From contig NZNW01000044.1 in the NCBI GenBank assembly GCA_002695065.1, forward strand, positions 1-64,000: 64,000 nucleotides of DNA, given 5' to 3'. Made by a program: the position numbers and the translations under genes. How positions within the stretch are numbered: position 1 is the stretch's first letter; each line of letters begins with the position of its first letter. The notes under the pieces are model-generated. The model did no database searches, was not told where the DNA came from, and worked only from the letters and a program-made list of their open reading frames with translations. Of this stretch, positions 54,638-63,257 are shown piece after piece. Source of the DNA: Salinicola sp. Its GTDB lineage: Bacteria > Pseudomonadota > Gammaproteobacteria > Pseudomonadales > Halomonadaceae.

Positions 54638-55206
54638 GCCGACTTGTCCCTCGTCTGCCCGCTCGCCTGGCGCCGCTGTGGACGGCGCGCTCGGCGCGGG
54701 AGAAAGGACTCCTGATGCTGGCGCTGGTCGGTGTGCTGGCCTACGCCGGCCACGCCGCACTGACACGTCTGCCCGCAGGGGGCGAGCCGTTCGCCACGGT
54801 GAGGCCGGCGCCGAGCCTGCTGCGGCTGCCGCCGATCGCGCAGGTGAACGTCGAGCAATGGCGCAGCGCCGCGGTGGAACAGGGGCTGGCGCTGACCCGA
54901 ATCGAGGTGACGGAGCATGGCGTCACGACCCGCGGCGAGGCGGCCTCCCCCGCGGCGTTCAGCGATTTCGCCCGCTGGGCGGCGCAGCATGGCTGGTGGG
55001 CGGTGGGATGGCAGCTCGAACGCCGCGAGGGGCAGAGCCTGGCGCTGGCAGCGCACTGGCGCAGTCAGCTCGAAAGGCCGGGTTCGGGGCCAGAGTCAGG
55101 GCCGGGTTCGGGGCCAGAGTCAGAGCCGGGTTCGGGGCCGGAATCAGAGCTGGGGCCAGGATCGGCGCCGCTGGATACCCGCGCAACAGCGACGGAGAGC
55201 CCATGA
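54634..55206 (+). CDS. gspM: Type II secretion protein GspM
   Basis: Bitopic platform protein of 190 residues partnering GspL. A membrane helix lies at residues 27-45 (LLMLALVGVLAYAGHAAL). The periplasmic domain contains VEQGLALTRIEVTEHGVTTR and FARWAAQHGWWAVGWQLER. The C-terminal 40 residues are an extra glycine/serine/proline/glutamate repeat (GSGPES units) built from a short tandem DNA repeat at about 55080-55150, which is unusual for GspM. The start overlaps the gspL stop. Confidence 0.9.
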   Translation: MSRLVPRLPARLAPLWTARSAREKGLLMLALVGVLAYAGHAALTRLPAGGEPFATVRPAPSLLRLPPIAQVNVEQWRSAAVEQGLALTRIEVTEHGVTTRGEAASPAAFSDFARWAAQHGWWAVGWQLERREGQSLALAAHWRSQLERPGSGPESGPGSGPESEPGSGPESELGPGSAPLDTRATATESP

Positions 55207-55928
55207 TGCGACGCGGTATCGCCGTTCTGGGGACACTCGGCGCGGGGCTGACCATCGCCCTCGTCTTCGTATCGACATTGGCCCTGACCTGGCCGCTGAC
55301 GACCTTCGGCCCGCGGGTAGCGGTGGCCCACGATGTCACCCTGGTCGCCCCCTCGGGGACGCTGGCGGCGGGCCGCGTGGCGCGCATCGCGTGGCGCGCC
55401 GATGGCTGGCCGCTGGCGCTGGGGCCGCTCGACTGGCAACTGGCCTGGCCCGACCAGCTCGCTCTCACCCTGGGTGAAGGCCGCGGCGCCTGGCACGCCC
55501 ACGGCACCTGGCGCGGCCTCGACACCCACTGGACGATCAGCGGCGGCGACCTCGACGCGCTCGATCTCTCGCGCCTGCCGCTGGCGCTGGCGGCGCGCTG
55601 GGAGGGGCAGCTGGATGTCACCCTGCGCGGCAGGCGCTGTCTCGCCAGTCACGGCGCGCTGACGGCCTCCAGCGTGACCTTGCTCACCCCGATCCGGGTC
55701 GCGCTGGGCCACGCCAAACTGCAGCTCAGGTGCCGTGGCGGCGCGCCCGAGCTGCGGCTGAACCTGGAACAGGGTCAGGCCCTGGCGCTCGCCCTGACAC
55801 TCGAGCCCGACAGCGGCCGGGGCGAGCTGCGCGGGCGCATCGCCGACAGCCATCCGCTGGCCGAGTGGCGCCGGCGTCTAGATCCCGACGCCAGCGGCGA
55901 ACGACTCGAACACCATTTCCGCTGGTAG
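55203..55928 (+). CDS. gspN: Type II secretion protein GspN
   Basis: Inner-membrane-anchored periplasmic protein of 241 residues, an optional component of T2SS. One N-terminal helix (LGAGLTIALVFVSTLALTWPL) is followed by a beta-rich domain with GspN features (LVAPSGTLAAGRVARIAW, GPLDWQLAW, WEGQLDVTLRG, LRGRIADSHPLAEW). It ends the gsp operon. aroG ends 21 bases further on, reading the other way. Confidence 0.87.
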   Translation: MMRRGIAVLGTLGAGLTIALVFVSTLALTWPLTTFGPRVAVAHDVTLVAPSGTLAAGRVARIAWRADGWPLALGPLDWQLAWPDQLALTLGEGRGAWHAHGTWRGLDTHWTISGGDLDALDLSRLPLALAARWEGQLDVTLRGRRCLASHGALTASSVTLLTPIRVALGHAKLQLRCRGGAPELRLNLEQGQALALALTLEPDSGRGELRGRIADSHPLAEWRRRLDPDASGERLEHHFRW

Positions 55929-55949
55929 CGCTTGCGCTGATGGCGCAGC

Positions 55950-57020
55950 TCAGCGCGGCTGGCGCAGACGTTCGGCCGTTCGCGTCAGCAGGCTGTCGGT
56001 CGCCTCCCAGCCCAGGCAGGCATCGGTGATCGAGACCCCGTAGCGCAGGGCGGCCAGATTCAGCGGCTGCTTGCCCTCGAAGAGGTGGCTTTCGAGCATC
56101 ACGCCGATCAGGCTGCGGTCACCAGCCAGCCGCTGCTCCAGCACGTCGTAGAGGACCTCGGTCTGACGTCGATGATCCTTGTGCGAGTTGGCATGACTGC
56201 AGTCGACCATGATCCTCGCCTCGAGCCCCGCCTGCGACATCGCCCGGCGACTGGCGGCAACGCTGTCCGCATCATGGTTGGGCCCGCTCAGGCCGCCGCG
56301 CAGCACCAGATGGGTGAAGGGGTTGCCCGGGGTCTCGATCATCGCCGGCGTGCCCTCGGCAGTGACCCCGAAGTGGCGGTGCGGGTGCGCCGCCGACTGC
56401 ATCGCCGCCACCGCCACGTCGACATTGCCCTGGGTGCCGTTCTTGAAGCCGACACAGGCGTCGAGCCCGCTGGCCAGTTCGCGGTGGATCTGCGACTCGG
56501 TGGTGCGCGCCCCGATCGCCACCCAGCTCAGCAGGTCGTCGAAATAGGTGGCCGCCATCGGCTGCAGCAGCTCCGTCGCTACCGGCAGGCCCAATTCGGC
56601 GATATCCCGCATGAGTCGTCTCGCCATGGCCAGGCCCGCTGCCATGTCGTCGCTGCCGTCGAGATGGGGATCGTAGGCCATGCCCTTCCAGCCGACCGTC
56701 GTGCGCGGTTTTTCCACATACACTCGCATCACCAGCAGCAACCGGTCGCCCACCACCTTGTCGAGCGCTGCCAGGCGCTCGGCGTACTCCAGCGCGGCAA
56801 CGGGGTCGTGGACGGAGCAGGGTCCGGTCACCACCAGCAGGCGGTCGTCCTCACCGTCGAGAATGGCGCGGATCGCCTGCCGACTCGCGGCGATCTGCCT
56901 GGCGAGCGTGGCGCTCAATGGCATGCGCTGGCGCAGCTCTTGCGCCGATGGCAAGGGCAGCGGTCTCGCCGGCCCCGGTTTCGATGGGGTCGGTTTCAGC
57001 ATGGAGGTAGCAGCGTCCAT
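55950..57020 (-). CDS. aroG: Phospho-2-dehydro-3-deoxyheptonate aldolase (DAHP synthase, AroFGH type)
   Basis: Class I DAHP synthase of 356 residues joining PEP and erythrose 4-phosphate, the entry step of the shikimate pathway. Signature blocks are VVTGPCSVHDPVAALEYAER, MRVYVEKPRTTVGWKG, WVAIGARTTESQIHRELASG and VGFKNGTQGNVDVAV. IMVDCSHANSHKD near the end supplies metal and PEP ligands, and GVMLESHLFEGKQ follows. Which of Phe, Tyr or Trp inhibits it cannot be read safely, so the symbol is by family. The 437-base upstream region has a promoter, an aromatic-rich leader peptide and a strong hairpin, pointing to attenuation. Confidence 0.93.
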   Translation of the reverse strand: MDAATSMLKPTPSKPGPARPLPLPSAQELRQRMPLSATLARQIAASRQAIRAILDGEDDRLLVVTGPCSVHDPVAALEYAERLAALDKVVGDRLLLVMRVYVEKPRTTVGWKGMAYDPHLDGSDDMAAGLAMARRLMRDIAELGLPVATELLQPMAATYFDDLLSWVAIGARTTESQIHRELASGLDACVGFKNGTQGNVDVAVAAMQSAAHPHRHFGVTAEGTPAMIETPGNPFTHLVLRGGLSGPNHDADSVAASRRAMSQAGLEARIMVDCSHANSHKDHRRQTEVLYDVLEQRLAGDRSLIGVMLESHLFEGKQPLNLAALRYGVSITDACLGWEATDSLLTRTAERLRQPR

Positions 57021-57069
57021 AACGATCTCTTTTCATGATTGTGTTTCAAGGTTGAGACCCGAAACGCGA

Positions 57070-57102
57070 GAACCCCCGGATGGGGCTGCCATCCGGGGGT
57101 TC
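57070..57102 (-). promoter_or_regulatory. Attenuator-like hairpin before aroG
   Basis: GAACCCCCGGATGG pairs perfectly (14 bp) with CCATCCGGGGGTTC around a five-base loop, 49 bases before aroG. The T-run that follows on the minus strand is weak (TTCTCGCGTTTC). Upstream, GGGCTGCC (minus strand of 57115-57122) can pair with GGCAGCCC inside the hairpin, and GGCGTGCC in the leader coding region (57170-57177) can pair with GGCACGCC (57130-57137). Alternative folds are therefore available. Confidence 0.75.
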
Positions 57103-57150
57103 TTGATGCGAGGAGGCAGCCCAGGTCCGGGCGTGCCTCGCGGGTTCAGG

Positions 57151-57219
57151 TCATGTCGACCAACCGGCGGGCACGCCAGTCCTAAACCAATAGCCATAAC
57201 CGAAGAACGCAGACGCCAT
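57151..57219 (-). CDS. Aromatic-rich leader peptide of aroG (22 codons)
   Basis: A short frame starting at ATG 57219 encodes 22 residues whose centre reads FFGYGYWF, with another Trp near the end and a TGA stop at 57151. Seven of 22 residues are Phe, Tyr or Trp, all three kinds, which is highly unlikely by chance in such GC-rich DNA. The stop lies about 50 bases before the attenuator-like hairpin. This is the layout of a ribosome-mediated attenuator in which charged aromatic tRNAs control read-through into aroG. A ribosome-binding site is weak (GTTGGCG), which is common for such leaders. Function is inferred; the peptide itself is read directly from the sequence. Confidence 0.82.
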   Translation of the reverse strand: MASAFFGYGYWFRTGVPAGWST

Positions 57220-57325
57220 CGCATCGCCAACCGTGTCGGCAATGTCGATGAGAGCTGTATCGTGGCGTTCGGTCATGTCGCTTTCCGCTTTCTCGCAAAC
57301 GTGCTGTGCATGAAGTGGTGGCTCT

Positions 57326-57353
57326 ATCCTAACGTGGCGACACGGTTTGACAA
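57326..57353 (-). promoter_or_regulatory. Predicted promoter of the aroG leader
   Basis: On the minus strand TTGTCA and TAGGAT are separated by 16 bases, placing a transcript start roughly 100 bases before the leader peptide ATG. Confidence 0.6.
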
Positions 57354-57457
57354 GTCTTTTGATGCCAAACCGTGAACGGTCTCTCTCCGGGCTTTACTTG
57401 TGCGAGCTCGTTGACGAGACTGCTAATCAAGAAAAAGAAAGAATTCAAAGGACTTTC

Positions 57458-58012
57458 ATGGCCTACCCGCCTCATGACGTATTGATCGACAATCTCCAGG
57501 CTTGCGCCCGCGGCGATGGTCCTGCCTTCGAAAAGCTCTACCGTGCGACCAGCCCGCATCTGTATGCGCAGTTGCTGCGTATCGTCAGGCAGGAAGCAGC
57601 GGCTCAGGACTGTCTGCAACTAGTATACCTTCGCGTGTGGCAGGTGGCCGGCCAGTACGACGCCGGTCGTGCCCGGCCGATGACCTGGCTCTCGACGCTC
57701 ACGCGTAACATCGGTATCGACTGGCTCAGGCGCCAGCGGCCGCAGGAGGCCGACGGTGACGCCATCATCGAGACGCTGCCGGGCGAATCGGACGTGGAGA
57801 GCGAGAGCGATATCAATCAACAGGCGGAGTCGCTCCAGCTCTGCTTGACCGAATTGACGACGCAGCAGCGCCAGGCCCTCGAGCTCGCATTTTTCGAGGG
57901 CCTGACCCATCACGATCTGGCATCGCACCTGGGCACGCCGCTGGGCACCGTCAAGAGTTGGGTCCGAAGAGGCCTCGAGAGGTTGAAAGCATGCATGACA
58001 CGTTTCGCCTGA
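57458..58012 (+). CDS. ECF-type sigma factor (SigK-like)
   Basis: Extracytoplasmic-function sigma factor of 184 residues. Region 2 is FEKLYRATSPHLYAQLLRIV through VYLRVWQVAGQYDAGRARPM and TWLSTLTRNIGIDWLRR. Region 4 is TTQQRQALELAFFEGLTHHD and LGTPLGTVKSWVRRGLERL. The ATG at 57458 was chosen because AAAGGA lies seven bases upstream; a longer in-frame reading starting at 57347 has no family similarity. Its gene overlaps the anti-sigma gene, so the pair is co-translated. The inducing signal is unknown. Confidence 0.93.
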   Translation: MAYPPHDVLIDNLQACARGDGPAFEKLYRATSPHLYAQLLRIVRQEAAAQDCLQLVYLRVWQVAGQYDAGRARPMTWLSTLTRNIGIDWLRRQRPQEADGDAIIETLPGESDVESESDINQQAESLQLCLTELTTQQRQALELAFFEGLTHHDLASHLGTPLGTVKSWVRRGLERLKACMTRFA

Positions 58013-58698
58013 CCGATCCCGAGGAGCGCGAGATGGCTGCAGGCGAATACGTCCTCGGCACCCTGACGGGCGACCAGCGCGCCGAATTCGAGGCCCTGCT
58101 GGCGGTCAGCGCGGATCTCCAGCACAGCGTCGAAGCCTGGCGGGAACGACTGCAGCTCTTCAACCAGCAACTGGAGCCCGTCGCCCCCCCCAAGGGTGTC
58201 TGGCCGGGTATCGTGACGCGTCTGGGGCTGAAGACGGGGCCATTGCAACGGCTGGGTTTCTGGCGTGCGTTCAGCGGCATCGCCACGGCAGCGGCGCTGA
58301 TCCTGGCGATCGTCGCGCTGGTGCCGCGGGAACCGGCCATGATGCCGGGTGAGTACGTGTTCGTGATCAACCAGCCCAACGGCCAGACGGCCTGGATTCT
58401 GAACGCGACGCTGAACGGCAAGATGATGGTGCAGGCGGTGTCGCCGGAACCGATGCCGGAGGGCAAGGGCGGTGAACTGTGGATGATGGAGAACGGAACG
58501 CCGGTCTCCCTGGGCATGCTTCCCACGCAGGGTGAGGCGACCATGCAGCTGCCCGCCAAGATGCTGGGGCTGATGAAGACCGCCGATTTCGCCGTGAGCA
58601 TGGAACCCAGCGCCGGTGCGCCCGGCGGAAAACCCTCGGGGCCGGTGATCGACGAGGGCAAGCTCGTCCAGATCCGCAATCCGACGGTATCGTTGTAG
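57991..58698 (+). CDS. RskA-family anti-sigma factor
   Basis: Membrane-bound regulator of 235 residues that should hold the preceding sigma factor inactive. The N-terminal cytoplasmic domain reads EREMAAGEYVLGTLTGDQRA, followed by one membrane helix (WRAFSGIATAAALILAIVAL) near residue 95. The periplasmic RskA domain contains YVFVINQPNGQTAWILNAT, GKGGELWMMENGTPVSLGM and FAVSMEPSAGAPGGKPSGPV. No zinc-binding HxxxCxxC set is seen. The ATG at 57991 lies inside the sigma gene in another frame, a 22-base overlap. Confidence 0.9.
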   Translation: MHDTFRLTDPEEREMAAGEYVLGTLTGDQRAEFEALLAVSADLQHSVEAWRERLQLFNQQLEPVAPPKGVWPGIVTRLGLKTGPLQRLGFWRAFSGIATAAALILAIVALVPREPAMMPGEYVFVINQPNGQTAWILNATLNGKMMVQAVSPEPMPEGKGGELWMMENGTPVSLGMLPTQGEATMQLPAKMLGLMKTADFAVSMEPSAGAPGGKPSGPVIDEGKLVQIRNPTVSL

Positions 58699-58720
58699 CG
58701 CCGACGGTGGCGATCAGGGG

Positions 58721-59407
58721 TTAGCCGGTCGGGTATTGCCCATCGTCTACCGAGATGACCGTGCCGGAGACGAAATCGTTGTCGAGCAGATATCGCAGCG
58801 TCTGGTAGATCACGCCGGGGCCCGGCACCCGCCGCTCACCTTGCTGACCATCGTCGGCCAACATGACCCGTCCCGGCGCAATGGCGTTGACCTGTATTCG
58901 CGGCGCGAACTGAACGGCAAGCGATCGTGTCAGGCTCTCGAGCCCCGCCTTGGTGGCCGCATAGGCAGCCTGCCCCGCCGCCCCGTGCCGTACCACGCTG
59001 TCGGTGATGTGAACGATATCGCGCTGCGGTTCCTGGCAGGCTTCCAGCAGGCTTCTGGCATGCAGATCGATCAGGTACGGGGCCTGCATGTGGACCCGGA
59101 ACAGGCGCTCGAAGATGGCCCCCGCCGCCTCGGGCTCGGGGTCCGACAGCCACTCGCCGGCATTGTGGATGATGGCGCGCAGACTCGGGGTGCTGTCTCG
59201 CAGGCGGGCAATGAAATCGAGAATCCCGGCTTCGCTGCCAAAATCCGCCGCCAGCGTCACCGCGCCCCGCTCCCGTAGCCCCGACAGTGCCTCCCGCTCC
59301 CGCCGATAGGTGACGATGACCGGATGGCCGTCGTCGAGCAGCCGTTCGGCGCAGTGGCGCCCCAGGCGTTGCGCGCCCCCGGTTATCAGGATCGGGGACT
59401 GGCTCAT
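58721..59407 (-). CDS. folM: Dihydromonapterin reductase FolM
   Basis: Short-chain dehydrogenase of 228 residues that reduces dihydromonapterin, and more weakly dihydrofolate, to the tetrahydro form with NADPH. The cofactor motif is ILITGGAQRLGRHCAERLL. IIHNAGEW is the structural NAG-type motif, and the catalytic YxxxK is in YAATKAGLESLTRSLA. VNAIAPGRVM and the C-terminal SGTVISVDDGQYPTG match FolM. It overlaps the fre-like gene by four bases, so folM is the last gene of ubiD-fre-folM. Confidence 0.9.
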   Translation of the reverse strand: MSQSPILITGGAQRLGRHCAERLLDDGHPVIVTYRREREALSGLRERGAVTLAADFGSEAGILDFIARLRDSTPSLRAIIHNAGEWLSDPEPEAAGAIFERLFRVHMQAPYLIDLHARSLLEACQEPQRDIVHITDSVVRHGAAGQAAYAATKAGLESLTRSLAVQFAPRIQVNAIAPGRVMLADDGQQGERRVPGPGVIYQTLRYLLDNDFVSGTVISVDDGQYPTG

Positions 59408-60237
59408 GACTCGCCCTCTCCCGACACCGAGGACGCCTCGCCCGGCGTCAGTGGCGCCCGCGCCGGATCGCCCTCGGGCAACGGCAGGAACGGCACCCGC
59501 GGCGCATAACTGAAGACGTCGGAATGCACCTGATGCTCGGCGAGCCCCAACGGCGCCAGCGTGTCCACGCAGGCATAGACCATGCCCGGCGACCCGGCGA
59601 GATAGATCTCCCTGCCCGCCAACGACCCGGGCTTCCCGCCCAGAACGTCGGCCAGTACCTCGTCGATACGCCCGCTGTACCAGCGAATGCCGGGCAGACT
59701 CTCGAGTTCGGATTCCGGCGTCTCGACCACGGCGTGGAGCGTCACGTTCGAATACGTCAGCGCCCACTCCCGGGCCAGGGTCTCGGCGTAGAGATCGCGA
59801 CGCTCACGCACCGCCCACCAGATCGCTATCTCCCGATCGGGGTCTTCGGTCAGTGCCGCCTCGACGATGGCCTTGATCTGGGCGAAGCCGGTACCGGCCG
59901 CAATCAGCAGCAGGGGCTCAGGGCGCCCGGCGGGGAGCGTGCACTCGCCGCTGGGCAACCGCACCGAGAGCCGGTTGCGATGGGTCAACAGCTCCCGCAG
60001 GCGCGCCGAGTGGGTGCGCTCGGGCCAGTGCTGGATATGCAGCTCCAGCCGCCCGTCGCCGGTCTCGGCGCAGGCGATCGAAAACGGCACCCACGTATCT
60101 GGCTGCAGTTCCAGCTCGAGATACTGCCCGGGCGCATGCGCGATCGCCTCGGCACGCCCTTCCAGTATCACCCGAAACACATCGGGCGTTAGATCCTCGA
60201 CGGACTCCACTTGGCAGGTCAAAGTCCTGACCGTCAT
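59404..60237 (-). CDS. fre: NAD(P)H-flavin reductase (Fre-like)
   Basis: Predicted soluble flavin reductase of 277 residues in the ferredoxin-NADP reductase superfamily. FAD/flavin binding is in APGQYLELELQPDTWVPFSIA, NAD(P)H binding in LLLIAAGTGFAQIKAIVEAAL and the terminal loop in IYLAGSPGMVYACVDTLAPLG. The start at 60237 has GAGGTG five bases upstream; an in-frame ATG at 60261 overlaps the ubiD stop and would add eight residues. A C-terminal proline/glutamate-rich tail of about 35 residues is not typical of Fre. The ubiD-fre neighbourhood is shared with E. coli. Confidence 0.88.
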   Translation of the reverse strand: MTVRTLTCQVESVEDLTPDVFRVILEGRAEAIAHAPGQYLELELQPDTWVPFSIACAETGDGRLELHIQHWPERTHSARLRELLTHRNRLSVRLPSGECTLPAGRPEPLLLIAAGTGFAQIKAIVEAALTEDPDREIAIWWAVRERRDLYAETLAREWALTYSNVTLHAVVETPESELESLPGIRWYSGRIDEVLADVLGGKPGSLAGREIYLAGSPGMVYACVDTLAPLGLAEHQVHSDVFSYAPRVPFLPLPEGDPARAPLTPGEASSVSGEGES

Positions 60238-60257
60238 GTTCACCTCGCTGCTTGCCG

Positions 60258-61775
60258 TCATGCCGCCCCGTCTTCGTTCGATTTCCCCACTCGTGCCGGT
60301 GGCACCGCCATCTCGATACCGTAGCTGTCCCAGCGCTCGTCGACCCGCGACTTGACGGCCGGGTCCATGACGATAGGCTCGCCCCACTCCCGGTTCGTCT
60401 CGCCGGGCCACTTGTTGGTCGCGTCCAACCCCATCTTGGATCCCAGGCCGGCCGTCGGCGAGGCGAAATCGAGATAGTCGATCGGCGTGTTTTCCACCAT
60501 CACCGTATCCCGGGCGGGATCCATTCGGGTGGTGATGGCCCAGATCACGTCCTCCCAGTTGCGCGCATCGACATCGTCGTCCAGCACGATCACGAACTTG
60601 GTGTACATGAACTGGCGCAGGAAGCTCCATACCCCCATCATCACGCGCTTGGCATGGCCGGGATACTGCTTCTTCATGGTGACCACCGCCATGCGGTAGG
60701 AGCACCCCTCCGGTGGCAGGTAGAAGTCGACGATCTCGGGAAACTGCTTGCACAGGATCGGCACGAAGACTTCGTTGAGCGCCAGGCCGAGGACGGCGGG
60801 TTCATCCGGTGGCCGGCCGGTGTAGGTCGAATGGTAGATCGGATCCCGACGATGGGTGATGCGCTCGACGGTGAACACCGGGAAATGCTCGACTTCGTTG
60901 TAATAGCCGGTGTGATCGCCGTAGGGCCCTTCGGCCGCGATGTCGTCCGGGTAAATGAAACCCTCCAGTACGATCTCGCTGGAGGCCGGCACTTCCAGAT
61001 CGGCGTGGCCACACTTGACCAGCTCGGTGCGCGAGCCACGCAGCAGCCCGGCGAACGCGTACTCGGAGAGCGTATCCGGCACCGGGGTCACGGCACCGAG
61101 GATGGTCGCCGGATCGGCGCCCAGCGCCACCGCCACCGGAAAAGGTTCGCCGGGATGCGTCTGCTGCCACTCGCGGAAATCCAGCGCGCCGCCCCGGTGG
61201 CTCAGCCAGCGCATGATCAGCCGGTTCTTGCCGAGCTTCTGCTGGCGATAGATCCCCAGGTTCTGCCGCGACTTGTGCGGCCCTCTGGTCACCACCAGCG
61301 CCCAGGTCACCAGCGGCGCGACATCGCCGGGCCAGCAGTGCTGAATCGGCAGGCGGTCGAGGTCCACATCCTCGCCCTCGAGCACCACCTGCTGACACGG
61401 CGCGGAGCGCAATGTCTTCGGCCCCATGCTCATGACCTGCTTGAAGATCGGCAGCTTCTCCCAGGCATCCTTGAGCCCCTTGGGAGGGTCGGGCTCCTTG
61501 AGGAACGCCAGCAGCTTGCCCACCTCCCGCAGCGCTTCGACACTCTCCTGGCCCATGCCGAAGGCGACCCGCTCGGGGGTGCCGAACAGGTTTCCCAGTA
61601 CCGGCATGTCGCTGCCCTTGACGTTCTCGAACAGCAGCGCGGGCCCGCCGGCGCGCAGGGTACGATCGCAGATCTCGGTGATCTCCAGATAGGGATCCAC
61701 CTCCACCGTGACACGCTTGAGTTCACCGCGTGACTCCAGCGCCGCGATGAAATCCCGTAAATCGTGATATTTCAT
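60258..61775 (-). CDS. ubiD: 4-hydroxy-3-polyprenylbenzoate decarboxylase UbiD
   Basis: Prenylated-FMN-dependent decarboxylase of ubiquinone synthesis, 505 residues. [20 protein letters not shown] is the standard start, [20 protein letters not shown] follows. The prFMN site is in the central region with [20 protein letters not shown] and [10 protein letters not shown]-like residues. The catalytic E-x-x-x-R-E network region is [20 protein letters not shown] with [14 protein letters not shown]. The cofactor-making UbiX is not in this window. Probable operon with fre and folM. Confidence 0.96.
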   Translation of the reverse strand: MKYHDLRDFIAALESRGELKRVTVEVDPYLEITEICDRTLRAGGPALLFENVKGSDMPVLGNLFGTPERVAFGMGQESVEALREVGKLLAFLKEPDPPKGLKDAWEKLPIFKQVMSMGPKTLRSAPCQQVVLEGEDVDLDRLPIQHCWPGDVAPLVTWALVVTRGPHKSRQNLGIYRQQKLGKNRLIMRWLSHRGGALDFREWQQTHPGEPFPVAVALGADPATILGAVTPVPDTLSEYAFAGLLRGSRTELVKCGHADLEVPASSEIVLEGFIYPDDIAAEGPYGDHTGYYNEVEHFPVFTVERITHRRDPIYHSTYTGRPPDEPAVLGLALNEVFVPILCKQFPEIVDFYLPPEGCSYRMAVVTMKKQYPGHAKRVMMGVWSFLRQFMYTKFVIVLDDDVDARNWEDVIWAITTRMDPARDTVMVENTPIDYLDFASPTAGLGSKMGLDATNKWPGETNREWGEPIVMDPAVKSRVDERWDSYGIEMAVPPARVGKSNEDGAA

Positions 61776-61806
61776 ACCGTTGCCCGCATCCCGCTATCCA
61801 AGAACG

Positions 61807-61836
61807 CAAAAAGGGCAGCATAACATGCTGCCCTAT
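61807..61836 (-). terminator. rho terminator
   Basis: AGGGCAGCA pairs with TGCTGCCCT around TAACA. On the minus strand it is followed by TTTTTGCG. It lies about 160 bases after the rho stop, in a stretch that otherwise shows nothing clear. Confidence 0.85.
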
Positions 61837-61997
61837 TGCATCTCTGCTCGATTTCCAAATCTCGATCCCATCAGCCCCGAACATCGGATCGAGCGATGGC
61901 AGGACAAGACGAACGACGACGAGCCAGCGGAGTGTACTGTCGTACATGAGCATGGCGAATCGGCGTTCAACGCCGTACTGCCGAGCGCAGACCGATG

Positions 61998-63257
61998 TTA
62001 TCTACGCTTCATGGCTTCGAAGAATTCAAGATTGGTCTTGGTATCCTTGAGACGATCGATCAGGAACTCGGTGGCCGCCACGTCATCCATCGGGTTGAGC
62101 AGCTTGCGCAGAATCCACATCCGCTGCATCTCCTCCTCGGAGGCAATCAGGTCCTCGCGGCGCGTGCCCGAGCGGCGAATATTGAATGCCGGGTAGACGC
62201 GGCGCTCGGCCAGCTTGCGATCGAGATGGGCTTCCATGTTGCCGGTGCCCTTGAACTCCTCGAAGATCACTTCGTCCATCTTCGAGCCGGTATCGACCAG
62301 CGCCGTGGCGAGGATGGTGAGACTGCCACCCTCCTCGATGTTACGGGCGGCACCGAAGAAGCGCTTGGGCTTCTCCAGCGCGTGGGCGTCGACACCACCG
62401 GTCAATACCTTACCGGAGGACGGCACCACGGTGTTGTAGGCACGCGCCAGGCGAGTGATCGAGTCGAGCAGGATGACCACGTCTTTCTTGTGCTCGACCA
62501 GGCGCTTGGCTTTCTCGATCACCATCTCGGCGACCTGAACGTGGCGCGCAGGCGGCTCGTCGAAGGTCGAGGCCACGACTTCGCCGCGGACCGTGCGCGA
62601 CATCTCGGTCACCTCTTCCGGCCGCTCGTCGATCAGCAGCACGATCATGTGACATTCGGGGTTGTTGCGGGTGATCGAGGTGGCGATGTTCTGCAGCATC
62701 AAGGTCTTGCCGGCCTTGGGCGGGGAGACGATCAGTCCGCGCTGGCCCTTGCCGATCGGCGCCGTGAGATCGATCACCCGGGCCGTGATATCTTCGGTGG
62801 AGCCGTTGCCGATCTCCATCACCATCCGTTCCTGGGGGAACAGCGGCGTCAGGTTCTCGAACAGGATCTTGTGCTTGGCGTTTTCCGGCTTGTCGAAATT
62901 GATCTCGTTGACTTTCAACAGCGCGAAATAGCGCTCCCCCTCTTTCGGCGGCCGGATCTTGCCGGAGATCGAGTCGCCCTTGCGCAGGTTGAAGCGGCGA
63001 ATCTGAGACGGGGAGACGTAGATGTCGTCGGGGCCGGCGAGGTAGGAGGAGTCGGCGCTACGCAGGAAACCGAATCCGTCCTGCAGAATCTCCAGGACGC
63101 CATCGCCGTAGATGTCCTCGCCGCTCTTCGCATGCTTTTTCAGGATGGCGAAGATGATGTCCTGCTTGCGTGAGCGCGCCAGATTGTCGATGCCCATCTC
63201 TCGGGCGATATCCAGCAGTTCAGGAACGGATTTTTGCTTGAGTTCGGTTAGATTCAT
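61998..63257 (-). CDS. rho: Transcription termination factor Rho
   Basis: Hexameric RNA helicase that ends transcription at Rho sites, 419 residues, exactly the E. coli length. The N-terminal domain [20 protein letters not shown] is followed by the cold-shock-like RNA-binding domain ([20 protein letters not shown]). Walker A is [15 protein letters not shown], Walker B is [17 protein letters not shown] and the R-loop region follows. The protein ends with [20 protein letters not shown] and MKRR. The gene lies downstream of a thioredoxin gene on the same strand, the usual trx-rho order. Confidence 0.98.
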   Translation of the reverse strand: MNLTELKQKSVPELLDIAREMGIDNLARSRKQDIIFAILKKHAKSGEDIYGDGVLEILQDGFGFLRSADSSYLAGPDDIYVSPSQIRRFNLRKGDSISGKIRPPKEGERYFALLKVNEINFDKPENAKHKILFENLTPLFPQERMVMEIGNGSTEDITARVIDLTAPIGKGQRGLIVSPPKAGKTLMLQNIATSITRNNPECHMIVLLIDERPEEVTEMSRTVRGEVVASTFDEPPARHVQVAEMVIEKAKRLVEHKKDVVILLDSITRLARAYNTVVPSSGKVLTGGVDAHALEKPKRFFGAARNIEEGGSLTILATALVDTGSKMDEVIFEEFKGTGNMEAHLDRKLAERRVYPAFNIRRSGTRREDLIASEEEMQRMWILRKLLNPMDDVAATEFLIDRLKDTKTNLEFFEAMKRR

